The translations under genes were made by a program, and so were the position numbers. A stretch of 64,000 bases of DNA from Sorex araneus (Eukaryota; Chordata; Mammalia; Eulipotyphla; Soricidae). Below are positions 46,419-59,039 of the stretch, one piece after another (position 1 is the stretch's first letter; each line of letters starts with the position of its first letter). A model generated the notes under the pieces. The model was not told the DNA's origin, ran no database searches, and saw only the letters and a list, made by a program, of their open reading frames with translations. The stretch lies in assembly GCF_027595985.1 (NCBI RefSeq), contig NC_073303.1, positions 101,758,320-101,822,319 of the forward strand, written 5' to 3'.

Positions 46419-46598
46419 CCTGAGGCTGGAGCAATAGCACAGCGGGTAGGGTGTTTGCCTTGCACACAGCCGACCTGGGTTCGATTCCCAGCATCCCATA
46501 TGGTCCCCTGAGCACCGCCAGGGGTAATTCCTGAGTGCAGAGCCAGGAGCAACCCCTGTGCATCGCCGGGTGTGACGCAAAAAAAAAAAAAAAAAAAA
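46419..46598 (+). mobile_element. SINE-A with 14-bp TSD
   Basis: One of the best-kept copies: gctggagcaatagcacagcg, gggttcgattcccagcatcc, gagcaccgccaggggtaatt, catcgccgggtgtgacg and a long poly-A. aaaaggaaaccttt at 46,405-46,418 and 46,599-46,612. Confidence 0.97.
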
Positions 46599-46612
46599 AA
46601 AAGGAAACCTTT

Positions 46613-47260
46613 TCTCCCCATCCCCTTCCCTCCCCTCCTCTTTTCTGGCTTATGGACCACACCTAGCGGTGCTCAGGGGTCACCCCATTTCCATTTATAC
46701 GATCATAAATAATTTTTCCCTCTGATCTCAATCCTTTTAATTAAATAACTTCTAAGTTATGTGGCAAAGGGTATACATACAATGTCACATTGATGGTAAG
46801 TCTGTCTGTTATAGCTATGTTCCCTATTCTTATTACTTACTGACCTAGAACCCTCCTTTTGCTCCTCCCATATACTCTTGATCTTAGTAAGAACTCCAAT
46901 AAGCTATAGTATAATAATAATTAAAAGTTTTCTAATAAAATTATAGCTTCCAAAGATACTGTCATTTTAATCAGTGACAAATAGCCTTAAATCAAGGGAA
47001 GGAAAACATCCCTTTGACATTTTGATCATTTCTAAGAATATGATAGAAAACTTTGCAACTTAGGCTACAACTACAGAAAAAAAAATGGCTCATCGCTTCC
47101 ATTGTTACCATTTCTAGAATTCAGGCCACTATCATCAAGCTGTCTCGCTAATGGAAATTACCAGGATTCATGTGTAAACAGGATAGAGTGGAGGAGTTAC
47201 CCATTAACTGAGAAGATCCAACTAAGTGAAACAAACAAAATTCTGTCTACCCTCCCCCAT
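46613..47260. other. Unique sequence
   Basis: No gene. A SINE-like scrap (cctagcggtgctcagggg) lies at 46,660-46,680. Confidence 0.35.
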
Positions 47261-47269
47261 AAAAGTGAT

Positions 47270-47852
<583 letters not shown>

Positions 47853-48170
47853 TTTACTATTATTAGTGAATCACCGTGAGGTACAGTCACAGGCTTACAA
47901 ACGTTCGTGTTTACGTTTTAGTCATAAAATGATCAAGTACCCATCCCCCAACCAGTGTCCATTTTCCACCACTAATGGACCCAGCATTCCTCCCACCACC
48001 ACCACCCATTCCCTCTACCCCGCCCTGCCTCTGTGGCAGGGCATTCCCTTTTGCTCCCTCTCTCCTTTTGGGTGCTGTGGTTTGCAATAGAGGTATTGAG
48101 TGGCCATCATATTCGGTCTATGGGCTACTTTTGGCATGCATCTTTCATCCCGAATGGGTCCTCCCAACAT
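47853..48170 (-). mobile_element. L1 3' UTR end
   Basis: attagtgaatcaccgtgagg, cccatcccccaaccagtgtc, ccctgcctctgtggcaggg, gctgtggtttgcaatagagg and catcccgaatgggtcctcc. A possible imperfect TSD (aaagtgattt / aaaggtgattt) lies at 47,262 and 48,173. Confidence 0.88.
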
Positions 48171-51015
48171 CTAAAGGTGATTTCTTATTCAAGAAAAGAT
48201 AGTCCCTCCTCCTGTGCAGTGAGAGTTAACTACTTTTACTTTCTTACCACATTTTGTTAAGCCCTATACACATTGTACAATTTGTTTCACAAATAATAAA
48301 GATTATTTTCTAGAATTTTTACTCACATTGTGCAAACAGAAATAAAAGCATGTTATTTTCTCCACTTTCTAAATGTAAGATCTAAATATGATCTCTAAGT
48401 ATGATCTACAATGCTAAGTATGATCTCTCAATCCATATCCTCTATCTAGAGATTTTTATTTTATTTTTGTGCCATTATTCTAAGGTATTCACACACATAC
48501 AGGCATGAAAACACACCAAATAGTTGTGCACATGGAGACTCCATTGCAAATTATTGTTTAGGAAGCAGATAGGAAGCAGAAAGGAGTTTAGTTGCTGTTT
48601 GTGCTTTATTGTATTTTGATTTGTTTTTCCATGGAGAGCACAAGAATTTATACATGTCAAGGTTTATGTATGATGCACAGAGCAAAAACAGGGAAAGTCT
48701 TAGACTATGTAGGTTGTATGAGAGCAGAGGAAGTGATAGGTAAGGTGAGTTTGAAGCTGACACAATTAACAGAGAAGATGGGCAAAAGGTACTCATGGCT
48801 CTGGTAAGACCATTTAGTCAACCTATTGAGGAATACTCTTAACAGACACATGAACACACAAAAGCTGAGTGGCATCTCCTAGGTCTTTATGGTTAAAAAA
48901 AAAATCCAGAGAAGCTTGGGGAGAATGTTGGAAGTCTGGAAAGACCTGATGGATGCTAAAGGAAAAGCACTCTATGCCTAATTTATTACAGAAATTATTC
49001 AAAAATAAGTCAACTGTGAAAATATGGCCACTGGGGTCCTGCCAAGTTTAGTATGAGCCATTAGGATCTTCTGAGCAAATACTAGCTATATAATAAAAAA
49101 CTGCTTGGTTGAAGCTTTACATTCTGATTTTTCTTTATCCCAATTTAAATAAGGAGATGGTGTGTGAGGCAGGCTAAGATGACTATGTTGCAGGTAATTT
49201 TGCTGAGCCCAATAAAACGGCTCCTGGTTTCTCTATCAGAAAGGCAGTTTTTATATTTTTAAATTTCCATTTTTTCTCTCTCCCTCCAGACCTGGATAGT
49301 CACTTCAGATCCTACATAGAAATGACAGCTGGGGTTTTACCACAGAACTATGAGTACTATCTTTTTTATTCAAATTGGCTTATTCTTTACTGGATGCAGA
49401 GGCTTAAAGAAGAACTGAACAAAGCCTGAAAAGGAAAAACTAGGAGGTAGGGGAGTGCAATGGCCTCATCTGGGCTAAGAATTAATTGGCATCAGTGGAA
49501 AGAAAATTCTGTTTGAAAACTCAGTGAATATTCTAACAAGGGTATATTTCACATTGTCCCTTTATTTATAATTACGATCACTGCAGTCCAATGGCAATCT
49601 CTTCCCATATTTGCTCTCTAATGGCCATGTAATAAAATGTAATATATATTCTTATGCTAGCAATAAAAAGGGAGAACCCAGCTGCCCTATCTTACTGAGG
49701 AAGTCTTGGGTCTCCTGAGATGCATATTAGTTCACACAATAAGAAGACACAAATCAACATGGTGGTCGAGCAGGCATGGGTGAGTGATAGTCTCAGCTTC
49801 TAATAAAACCAAATCATGAAAGGCATTAGAAAGATTGATTGGCGTGAAGTTAGATGCCGGTGTTAGCCCGGATACCCCAGGCTGTAATGAAACTGCCAGG
49901 GTTTATTTATGATGAGGTAGGGTTTGGGGTGTAAGTTATGTCTGTCTGGCTGGTACATGTACTTTAGCAGAGACACACACTTTAACCTCCAACATGAATG
50001 GGACTGCAAACACACAATTCCCAGGAGCAACTCTCCAACTGGATGGGATGTCCCACTTTCCCAAGCATTTGCACCAAACGGAGTAAAGATAGACTCTCCT
50101 GCTGAAAGGAAAATGGGTCAAGGTTAAAATATCTCAGTATGAAAAAATCAACCCAAAATATTTTCTGCTAAAAGCAAAGCAAGCAAATGCATGTCTTTAA
50201 TTAAGCCAAAAGTTAAGATGCACGTTTAGTTTAAATGTTTAATAACCCTCTCTGTGCCAGGGATGACTTTATGAGACAACAAAAGGGGGAAGAGAGCAGG
50301 AACAGCAACACTGATTCTGGGTCATGAAGTCTCATGCTCAGTCTCTGAGATCCACAGCTCCAAAAGAGAGGGGTGAGGGTAGACCCAGATGGAGAGCAGG
50401 CCGAGAAGGACTCTGTCACTCACTCAGTTCAGGTATCTGCTGTATTTTGTTTGGCTTTAACATAAATATGGAGGTGGGGATATGAAATCAACTTTAAAAA
50501 CAAGAGTTTTCAAGAGCCATCAGAAACATAATTACATGAACTGGCCAAGATTCTGGAAGTGTCACCCAAATTGATTGTCTTCGTTTCAGCCTGGCTGGTT
50601 CCAACAGACAGAAAGGAAAACTGGTTTGTGGGTTTTGTGATCTTATAAGTGTGACTCTCCAGAAGTCTCCTCTCCTTTAATATTTTGCCAACAATTATGC
50701 TAAAGCATCTGTACAGTGTTGTGGAGAGGCCGACCACTTATGGAGACAGGCTACTGGAGGCTGTTTATGGAGACAGCAACTTTGGGGGTAACAGCACCAC
50801 ATGTCTCCAGAGAGAGGAATGAAGAGCTGGGAGGCAAGGAAAAGTGGGCCAGTCACAATCAATGCCAAGTGTGTTCTTAAGATTCCCCCAAATACTGATC
50901 TTGAGAAAAGACTTGGGTACCCTGAAGAGTTTATGTGGGAGATAACAAAACACAGACACAAGAAAGTAAGGAAAGTAAAAAAAAAGAAAAAAAAAAGGGG
51001 AATAAAGACAATTCA
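48171..51015. other. Long mostly unique region
   Basis: No gene or clear repeat. The part 49,730-50,130 has the texture of a conserved noncoding element (ctgtaatgaaactgccaggg; tttatttatgatgaggtagg; actttagcagagacacacac) and no lasting frame. Confidence 0.35.
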
Positions 51016-51029
51016 AAAATCTGGGATAC

Positions 51030-51222
51030 TGGGTCTGAGGAGATAATACAATGGGTAGGACACTTGCCTTGCATGCGACCTACCTGGGTTTGAATCCTAG
51101 TATCCCATGTGATCACCCAAACCCTGCTAGGGAGTAATTCTTGAATGCAGATCCAGGAGTAATGCAAATCTTGAGCATTATTAGGTTAGCCTCCCTCAAC
51201 TCCCTCCACCAAAAAAAAAAAA
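51030..51222 (+). mobile_element. Old SINE-A
   Basis: gggtctgaggagataataca, acctgggtttgaatcctag, gtaattcttgaatgcagatc and a poly-A. aaaatctgg may be the TSD (51,016 and 51,219). Confidence 0.8.
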
Positions 51223-52038
51223 TCTGGAAAGTACACTGGATACGTTTCAAACAGGCAGATTTTGAGCTATGACTGCTATTTTCCATTAAGCTATGATTGC
51301 TGGTCTCTGTTACTTGAGAGCTGCTCCCATATGACGTTTCTGGATGTTATGATTTGTGCAAGAGTCAGTTCTGAGACATGGCAGAAGCCAACTCACTGGA
51401 GCAGAGAAAGGTCCTGCAGGTGATGAGCTGTCTCCCCACTGGGAATTTCCCATCAGAGCTACAGGTAGGACTGGAGTGGAGGGATACAAAGCAAATTACA
51501 ACTCTAGTTGTCCTCATTCATCTGAGAAGGTTCAGCAGTGAGCAGGACCTACAATAATCTTCAAGTGGGTAAGGCCACTGAGTGAGGCTGCTGAGAGCTG
51601 GAAGCAGCCATATAGACATCAGCTTAAATATTAAGCTGTTCCTAATAATACTTGCCTTTCCCACTAACTCTTGTCCGGAAAATAAAATGGTTTAATTTTT
51701 GAAAACAGTGTGAGGCTTAGAAATTGTCTTTTGTACTCTTTTTCTAGGGCTATGGTAAATAATGACTACCAAATGAGTGACTTGAAATAAACAAATGTAT
51801 TCTCCCTGGTATTAGAGACTAGAAAACTAAAATAAAGTTGAGGAATAAATTTCAAAAAAAATTTATTACTTTCTTGCATATTTAAAATGAACACGTGTCA
51901 GTGCATATTTCTACTTTATTAATGAGAGAAGCCCTAAGGTGTTTAATCCATTTCAAAGGAAAGTCTGAAATGACGGTATCTTTGCAGGAACTCAGGAATG
52001 AACAGAAGACTTGGAAAATAGATTTTTTTAAAACAAAA
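51223..52038. other. Unique sequence with an ancient repeat scrap
   Basis: 51,745-51,830 (tctagggctatggtaaataa; gtattctccctggtattaga) recalls an ancient mammalian repeat of the 'ctagggctgccataacaaag' type; class not assigned. No gene. Confidence 0.35.
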
Positions 52039-52045
52039 CTGGTTC

Positions 52046-53135
52046 GGCCTGCCTGCGAGGTGTGCAGGCCGAGCACAGGTGTCAGTCTCATTGACTCGGG
52101 CAGTTTTTAGGAATCAGTTGCCCAGAAAAAAAATGACTTTTTCTCCTTTGACCCACCTACATAGGTTCCACCACCAGAGACTGAAGACTCCATGCACCTC
52201 CAGCTCATATCAGGGGCGCATCTCTGCAGGGTCTGTGACTGTTTAGGCCCCAAAACGTGCTCCAGGTGTCACAGGCACATTACTGCAGTAAAGAACATCA
52301 GACTCTAGACTGGAAGTTGGGACATAAGCAGCTTTGTGCACAATCAGATAATTTCAGCAATGCAGTTCCAGACCACAACTTCCTTTTCCCAGAATTTGAA
52401 ATTTTAAGAAAAACAGCAGATGAGAATACTCCCGATATTGTGGCAAAAGAGGACTTGGAGATTATAGGGAGTATGGGTGAGCGACTGAAGAAGAATTAGA
52501 ATCCATGGCAAAAAATGAAGCCAGGGAGGATAAGATTTTCCAGAAGTTTAAAACTAAAATAGCTCTTGAACCTGAACAGATTCTTAGATATGGCAGAGGG
52601 ATAGCCCCTGTCTGGATTTCTGGTGAAAATATCCCTCAAGAAAAGGATATTCCTGTGCACTGGTGAAGGGATGGGTGTTTGAGCATTGTATAACTGAGAC
52701 TTAAACCTGAAAGCTTTGTAATTTTCCACATGGTGATTCAATAAAAGAATTTTTAAAAAAGGATATTCCTGATTGCCCCTGTGGTGCAAAAAGAATATTT
52801 GAATTTCAGGTCATGCCTCAACTGCTCAACCACCTAGAGGCCAACAGGCTGGGTATAAGTGTTGACTGGGGTGTTCTGGCTGTCTTCACCTGTGCTGAGA
52901 GCTGCAGGCTGGGAACTGACTGCATGGAAGAATTTGTCTGGAAGCAGGACATCACAGACATATCGTAGAAGTGTTGCCTAATGCTTGACATTCTCAGACC
53001 ATGCAATTTGATTTCTAGGATTTTGTCCTAAGTGATAATATCAGAGTTACAGGTACAACGATGTTTTAAGTGTCATAATGCCTCAGTTGGACAAAACCAT
53101 GCTGGAAATATATTTGGCTCACTTTAAAAAAAAAT
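52046..53135 (+). pseudogene. PDCD2: PDCD2 processed pseudogene
   Basis: Intron-less, broken copy of PDCD2, a nuclear/cytosolic MYND-zinc-finger protein acting in assembly of the 40S ribosomal protein uS5. Seen in order: ACEVC-RP (52,050-52,070, N-terminal part), a deletion, FRNQLPRKNDFF (52,105-52,140), [35 protein letters not shown] (MYND cysteines), [67 protein letters not shown], then after an inserted L1 end [35 protein letters not shown] and the C-terminal VWKQDITD. Frameshifts lie near 52,290, and a stop follows ERLKKN at 52,497. The first 50 or so codons and about 60 internal codons are missing. The natural stop region is kept, followed by probable 3' UTR and an A-run at 53,126. ctggttc at 52,039 and 53,137 may be the TSD. 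Family known well; not expressed as a full protein. Confidence 0.92.
52655..52756 (+). mobile_element. 102-bp L1 end inside the PDCD2 pseudogene
   Basis: gtgcactggtgaagggatgg to ggtgattcaataaaagaatt. aaaaggatattcct flanks it at 52,641-52,654 and 52,757-52,770. It splits the pseudogene between the codons for QEKDIP and CPCG. Confidence 0.95.
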
Positions 53136-54934
53136 CTGGTTCATATCATGCAGAGCAGCAAGCTGTATTTGTGTTTTGCTCCCCTCCCTTCCCTTTGTTG
53201 TCGTTTGGGATGCTGGGGGCAGGTGTTCCACGCTTGGTTATGATTCTCCATATTTGATTGCATTGCATGGCACAAGATGAGAAGTCACATCCTCCCTCAA
53301 CTTTATTTTTTACAGGGTAGATATCAATTGTATTTCTATTGGACAAAATGCATTTCCATTTCTATAGACCAAAAAAAAGCATTTGCTGAACTCTAAACAT
53401 CCTACTCCTAGATGTTCAAAGGTTCAAAGTTCTATGGAATATGAAAAACCCTTGTATATCATAGACATGTTGTTAGTCTGATGAAGAATTAAAAATTCAA
53501 AGTATTAGCTACTGAGTATGGATTTATTTTGCAATGTCATAAAGTCAAGAATCACAAGTCAAGCTATTGTAGACCAGGGACATGTGTACATTTGTTTCCT
53601 TATTCAAAATATATGCTTGATAGTTTAATTTGACTAGCACTTTTCATCATGAAAAAAATTTGAATATGATAGGAGGATACTGTGTGCTATGTTATCTTTG
53701 CTCAAGATTCATATGTTGAAATCTACATCCTGATACTTCAAAATGTCATTCTGTTTTTTCATATTGCACTTAAAAGAGTGATTAAATTAATATGAGTCCA
53801 TTAGAATACGGCACAATATGAAAGATAGCTTATAGTAATATGAAGAAATACAAGCAATAGACACACAGAAATAAAGTTCATGTGAAAACTTGAAGAAAAC
53901 AGTCACCAAAAGCCTTAAAAAAGGATCTTATAAGAAAACAAACTATGATCTTGTACTTCTGGTTTCGAAAATTATGAAAAAATAAATTTCTGTTGCATAA
54001 CCCCCACATATTTGGCTGTGCTCATAAACTAACACAATGTGCTAGTTGCTTTTAATTTAATAATATTTTTCATTATTTTCTGATCAAACTAATAAGCTAA
54101 TAAAACTAATCAAACTAATCTTTTGTATAAAAGACAATCATATCTCTATGCAATTACTTTGAGATCAAACTATTTATAGTCACTAGCTTTTCAGTTCCCT
54201 CACCAAAGGTATATGGATTATATAACATAAACACAAGCTCCAATATGCTACAGTACATTGGAAAACAGAGACAAATAGGTCACCCCAGGAAAGACCTCTG
54301 TGAAATTTCCATTATTCTGCCACTGATGTGTGATTGGCTAACCTACTTTCCAGTTTAGGACTCCAAATGTCCAGTGTTAAAGTATAAATTAAATAAAGCT
54401 TAGTTCCTTCTTTTTACTAAATATTAAAACCAAAACTTTTTACTAAATATTAAAAACAAAAACAAAACAAAAATAGTGTCTTCATATACCCCAGGTCATT
54501 ATTTGCAAGTATGAATGCCCTGATGGTGTATGCCTTGGAGGTTATCACTATAAACAAGACTCTTAAGCACTTAAGTGATAGAGATGTCATTTAAAATGAC
54601 TGCACTGGTGGATCTGTGGGAAATGAATGATGGGTAACTGTGAGTAAATGCAATGAAGAGAGTTCAGAAAGAGGACAATATAATTTTCAAATGGGAAATG
54701 ATAAGAGTGCAAGATGAGGACCCCAATAGTACAGGGGATAGGGCTAGAGCTGGGCAACAGATGAATTATGGGATAGGTCGAGGGTGTGGGGGATATTGAT
54801 TTTAAAACATTGATTGGGATTCAGGATTTGGGAGCTTTGGAAATACAGTAGCTGGTGAGACATTTTATTTTATTTTATTTTTATTTGTTTATTTTTGAAC
54901 ATGAATTTAATTAATTTATTTATTTTTAGGTCTT
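53136..54934. other. Mostly unique; an ancient repeat inside
   Basis: 53,705-54,000 (agattcatatgttgaaatct; cttcaaaatgtcattctg; gatcttgtacttctggtttc; aataaatttctgttgcataa) matches an ancient mammalian repeat of the type ending in 'aataaatttctgttg'; family unassigned. No gene. Confidence 0.45.
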
Positions 54935-55390
54935 TTTTTATTATATTGAATCACCGTGAAAAAAAAATACAAAGCTTTCAGGTATAAGTCTCAGTCGTAT
55001 AATGATTGAAACCCCATCCCTTCACCAGTGCACATGTTCCACCACCAAGAACCCCAATATACCCCCCTCCCAACCAGCCCCCACCTAAGTAGCTAATGAT
55101 CTTCATTTTATTCTCTATACTTTGAATACATTCAATATTTCAATAGAGAACTCACTATTATTGTTTGGAATTTTCCCACAACAGTCAGGCCTGCTGAAAA
55201 GGGCATCATTTAATAATTTCTTTTCATTGCTGAGAATGAAGACTCTATGAGCTCACGCGGCCACAACAGCGCGGTTTTGGATTTCTAATGTTTTAGTTCA
55301 GTTCACAGTCTAGATGCATGTCTGTAAGAAGCCGCTCTGGGTGCCAAAATGGGTTAGAAGAACTCTTGGATCATAGTCTTTAGGAGCAGA
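54935..55390 (-). mobile_element. L1 3' UTR end, long variant
   Basis: attatattgaatcaccgtg, cccatcccttcaccagtgca, ccaccaccaagaaccccaat, actcactattattgtttgg, gaatgaagactctatgagct, ending near gggttagaagaactcttgg. Confidence 0.88.
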
Positions 55391-57206
55391 GCTGCTGAGA
55401 TATTTTAAAAGTGAGAAAAAGTAAAAATATACTTTGGAGAAGTAGAAGATCATGACTTCTATTCTGACCATATTGTTTAGCTTTCTATGGAGCCACTTGG
55501 GAAAACTGTCTGTCATGGAGTAGGAGATTTGTGTCTGAAGCTCACAATGAAAATATACTGTAAATTTTGTATCAAATCCACTAATAATGAGGCACAGAGT
55601 GAAGAGAAAATAGCAAACAGTTTAAGAACAGTTTAAAACAAAAGTAGAGTCTATTTGCAGTGTCCTAGCATCCACTTACTTTTATCCTGCGTTGTAGCCA
55701 ATCCCTGGAGACAGAACTCTGTTACTTCAGGGAACCTGAAGGGTTTGCCAAAGCTTCTTTCTATGCAACAAATAGGCAAGGTGACTGTATGAAGAGGAGT
55801 CAGTGTCTGAGTGCATTTTGTGCCCTAAGACTGAAACTAAGCCTTTTCCCAAAGTACTAGCAGAGAAAGACAAAAAAGCCAGATAACAAATCATGGTGTG
55901 ACAATGGAGTGAAAAGAGAAGAGCTAAGTGAGGAGGCAGAGAGGAGAGGGCGACTCTGTCCTAATATAAGTATCCATTGTCCAGCCTGAAGAGTTACAGG
56001 CATATTGAGGCAAGGGAGAATTGAAGTTTGAATTATTGAGTTATTAAATGGGACTAGTCATCAAGACACAAATGAGATTGTTGGATGACAAATGATCAGC
56101 AGATCAGTAATTATCTGAAGTGATCAGAAGCCACAAAAATGGTCCTGCACTTCTATCGTGGGCAAAAAAAAAAAAGTCCCAGAGTTGCAAGAGAACCACA
56201 ACTTCTCTTTTTTGGTCTTCATCAAATATCATCTCTTTGATGATTATAGCTGCAGGAGTTTAAAAGAAGAAATTAAAGGTCCAGAATGGAGCCTCCCAGA
56301 GGAATGGTTGGAAAAGAGAAGCATGAGCGATGAGAATGAAAAGAAGAGAGGTGGTGGGGAGGATAACTGATGTTGTAGAAGCAGTGGGTTGCCATTTCCT
56401 TTAAATGCTGCCATGTTTTTCCTGAATACTCACACACCTTCCCACCTACACACATACTCGGTGAGATCTTGGGACATCTGTCAAACTTCTGACAGAGCTT
56501 GTGAACTGAACTGACAGCATCATCATGCACATAGTTTCCATCCAACTTTCTCAGTTTTAAAAACAGTGAAACTCTACATCAGGGAGGTTCTTCTTTAACA
56601 TATCTGTGAATGATAAAATCATAAACCTGGGTTTTCGATGCCGAGTCAGCATCCTGGATGGTTGAATGTTTGCTTCCTGTCTTTTATAATACTTTCACCC
56701 AACATCATGAGAGCAGTTGGACACACACATCACACCCGAGGGAGGGAGAACAGGTGTGCCTCTCTGTTGGACAGATGAAGGGAAATTTTTAAAAAGACAT
56801 TGACAGACTTGCTAAGTCTGTCTGGAGTTAGGACAAGAATCCAGGACTCCTAAATCTTGGGGACTGTTTAGAAAGCATGTGGCTCTCTTCCTAAGACACA
56901 GAGATTAAATAATGCCTTTAATTTGCATGACTGTTTACATTTATAAAGTCACTTACTTTACTTAAAATGAGCAACATACCATTTCCTAGATTTTAAAAAA
57001 AGTAACGTGCCATTTCCTAGATTTAAAAAAAAAACTAGCCTGATATCAACACGACCTTAAATCTTTATGAAACCCTTGAACCATAAATGATATAGATTAT
57101 TTGAAGAATGCAATTTTCTATTTTATAGAAATGTTGAGAGACTAAAGAAGATTACATAAGTGTCCAATATGTCGGGATTTTATAAGTGATTATTGATAAT
57201 TTTAGG
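55391..57206. other. Unique sequence
   Basis: No gene. A duplicated word (accatttcctagattt / gccatttcctagattt) occurs at 56,979 and 57,009. Confidence 0.35.
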
Positions 57207-57365
57207 GTTTGGGCCACACCCAGCTTTGCTCAGGGCTTACTTCTGCCTCTGCTCTTAGGGATCACTCCTGGTGGGGCTCAGCGAATGGGAATATGGGATG
57301 GTGGGGATCGAAGTGAGTTTTGCTGCCTGTAAGGCAAGTGCCCTATCTGCTGTACTATCTCTAAT
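57207..57365 (-). mobile_element. Old SINE-A
   Basis: gccacacccagctttgctca, ggatcactcctggtggggct, ggaatatgggatggtgggg; strongly diverged. Confidence 0.7.
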
Positions 57366-57382
57366 TATCCCTTATAAATGAT

Positions 57383-57554
57383 TTTTTTTCTTTTTGGGTC
57401 ACACCTGGCAATGCACAGGGGTTACTTCTGGCTCATGCACTCAAGAATTACTCCTGGCAGTGCTCTGAGACCATATGGGATGCTGGGGATCAAACCCGGG
57501 TCAGCTGCATGCAAGGCAAACGCCCTACCTGCTGTGGTGTCGCTCCAGACCCCA
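57383..57554 (-). mobile_element. SINE-A with 9-bp TSD
   Basis: ctttttgggtcacacctggc, tgagaccatatgggatgctg, caaacccgggtcagctgcat, tggtgtcgctccagaccc. ataaatgat at 57,374-57,382 and 57,555-57,563. Confidence 0.93.
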
Positions 57555-57704
57555 ATAAATGATGAACGTTATCATAAAGAGTTTGAGGCACCACCATGGG
57601 AAAAAGACATACAAGCATTTCAGCTCCAATCTTGGGTATATTGTTGATAAGCGCAACAGAGTCTTGTCTCCTTTCTATAGCCTAAATGAAAAATCTTGAA
57701 TCTT

Positions 57705-58735
57705 TCCATGCTCAAGACAAAAGCAGGTGTCCTTCTCTCTCGGAGAAGAGCATAAAAGGACACTGCCATAGTCATGCTGCCAGATCCCATGCCAGGCTGT
57801 TTCATTCAGGGCCCCTTAGAAAGAGGGGTGGGTGAGGCCTTTCCCCACCCCAAGGGACCCAGCCCTAGCAGCAGACAACCTCCAGAACTCAACTTCGGCC
57901 ATGCTGATGATGCTTACCACAGGCTCAAGCTGAGTCTCACTCACAAATGAATCTGCAGAAGACCCAGGTATGTGGGACGTGTGACTGAAAACTCCAGATT
58001 CAATAGAACCTAGAATTAGTGACCTCTACCCTTTTCTCCCCACATTTCCGGCAACTTGGCAGTCATGACCACAAGCCACCTCTCTGGTGCCAGATAGTCT
58101 CATCAATTGCCACAATCAAGAGACTCATTGGCCTGCTCTCTGGAAAGAGAGTGTAACACAACACTGTCATAGCCATGCCACCAGACCCTGTGCCAGGCTG
58201 TTTCATTAGAGGTACCCCCAAGGAGGCCAGGTGAGGCCTTTCCCCACCCTAAGGGACCTGGCCCTGGCAGTCAAAAACCTCCAGAACTCAACCTCTGCCA
58301 TGCTCATGGCCATTTTCCACACACTAGGCCTAAGGCTTACCCATGAGAAAACCTATCCCTGGACCATGCAGCCACACATCTCATACCTCACACCACCCAT
58401 ACTCCAAGAGTAGCCCACCACATTTGATGTGCTTTAAAGTACAAGGCAACCAATCTTAGAGTGAATATAGAAAGGCTTAATGGATGGCCCCTGAGTGAAA
58501 TACAGCAATCTTCACACACTCTTCTCTAAGGAATGGTTTTTGAAGCATTTTCAGAGGTTTGTTCATAACAAACAATACAAAATAAATTATTTCAGTTCTG
58601 CTTTGGGGCAGGGGTTGGGGTTCAGGATGGAAACATCCAAAATATGCTGGTGGGAAGGTGTCATGGTGGGATTTGTGTTTGAATACTAAATGTAATCAAA
58701 TACTGTGAACAGCTTTATAAAAATAAAATATTTTT
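57705..58735 (+). mobile_element. Composite element with duplicated 5' module and tail B
   Basis: The 5' module of the composite family occurs twice, about 401 bp apart (ccaggctgtttcatt at 57,792 and 58,193; ctccagaactcaacttc / ctccagaactcaacctc). Between them is gcaacttggcagtcatgacc and catcaattgccacaatcaag, homologous to 60,105-60,190. After the second copy comes tail B (58,560-58,735), not the RTE end. The region shows no lasting frame. Confidence 0.7.
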
Positions 58736-58739
58736 GTTA

Positions 58740-59035
58740 AATTTTATTGAATCACCGTGAAATAGTTGCAAGTTTTCATGTTTGGGTTACAATCTCACAA
58801 TGATCAAACACCCATCCCTCCACCAATACACATTCTTCACCACCAATATCCCAGGTATACCCCCCCTTTCCCGCCCTCCCCCTGCCTCCATGGCAGGCAA
58901 TATTCCCCAAACTCTCTCTCTCATTTTGGGCATTATGGCTTGCAACACTGACACTGAGAGGTCATCATGTCTGGCCCATTATCTACTTTCGGCATGCCTC
59001 TCCCATCCCAACTGGTTCCTCCAGCCATCAATAAA
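58740..59035 (-). mobile_element. L1 3' UTR end
   Basis: ttttattgaatcaccgtga, aacacccatccctccaccaa, ccctgcctccatggcaggc, cattatggcttgcaacactg, ctcccatcccaactggttcc. It abuts the A-rich end of the preceding tail B. Confidence 0.9.
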
Positions 59036-59039
59036 ATAG

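Noticed and set aside
52044-52072. 9-bp stem hairpin (tcggcctgc / gcaggccga)
   Set aside because: Falls in the GC-rich PDCD2-derived start, best explained by coding ancestry rather than a functional structure.
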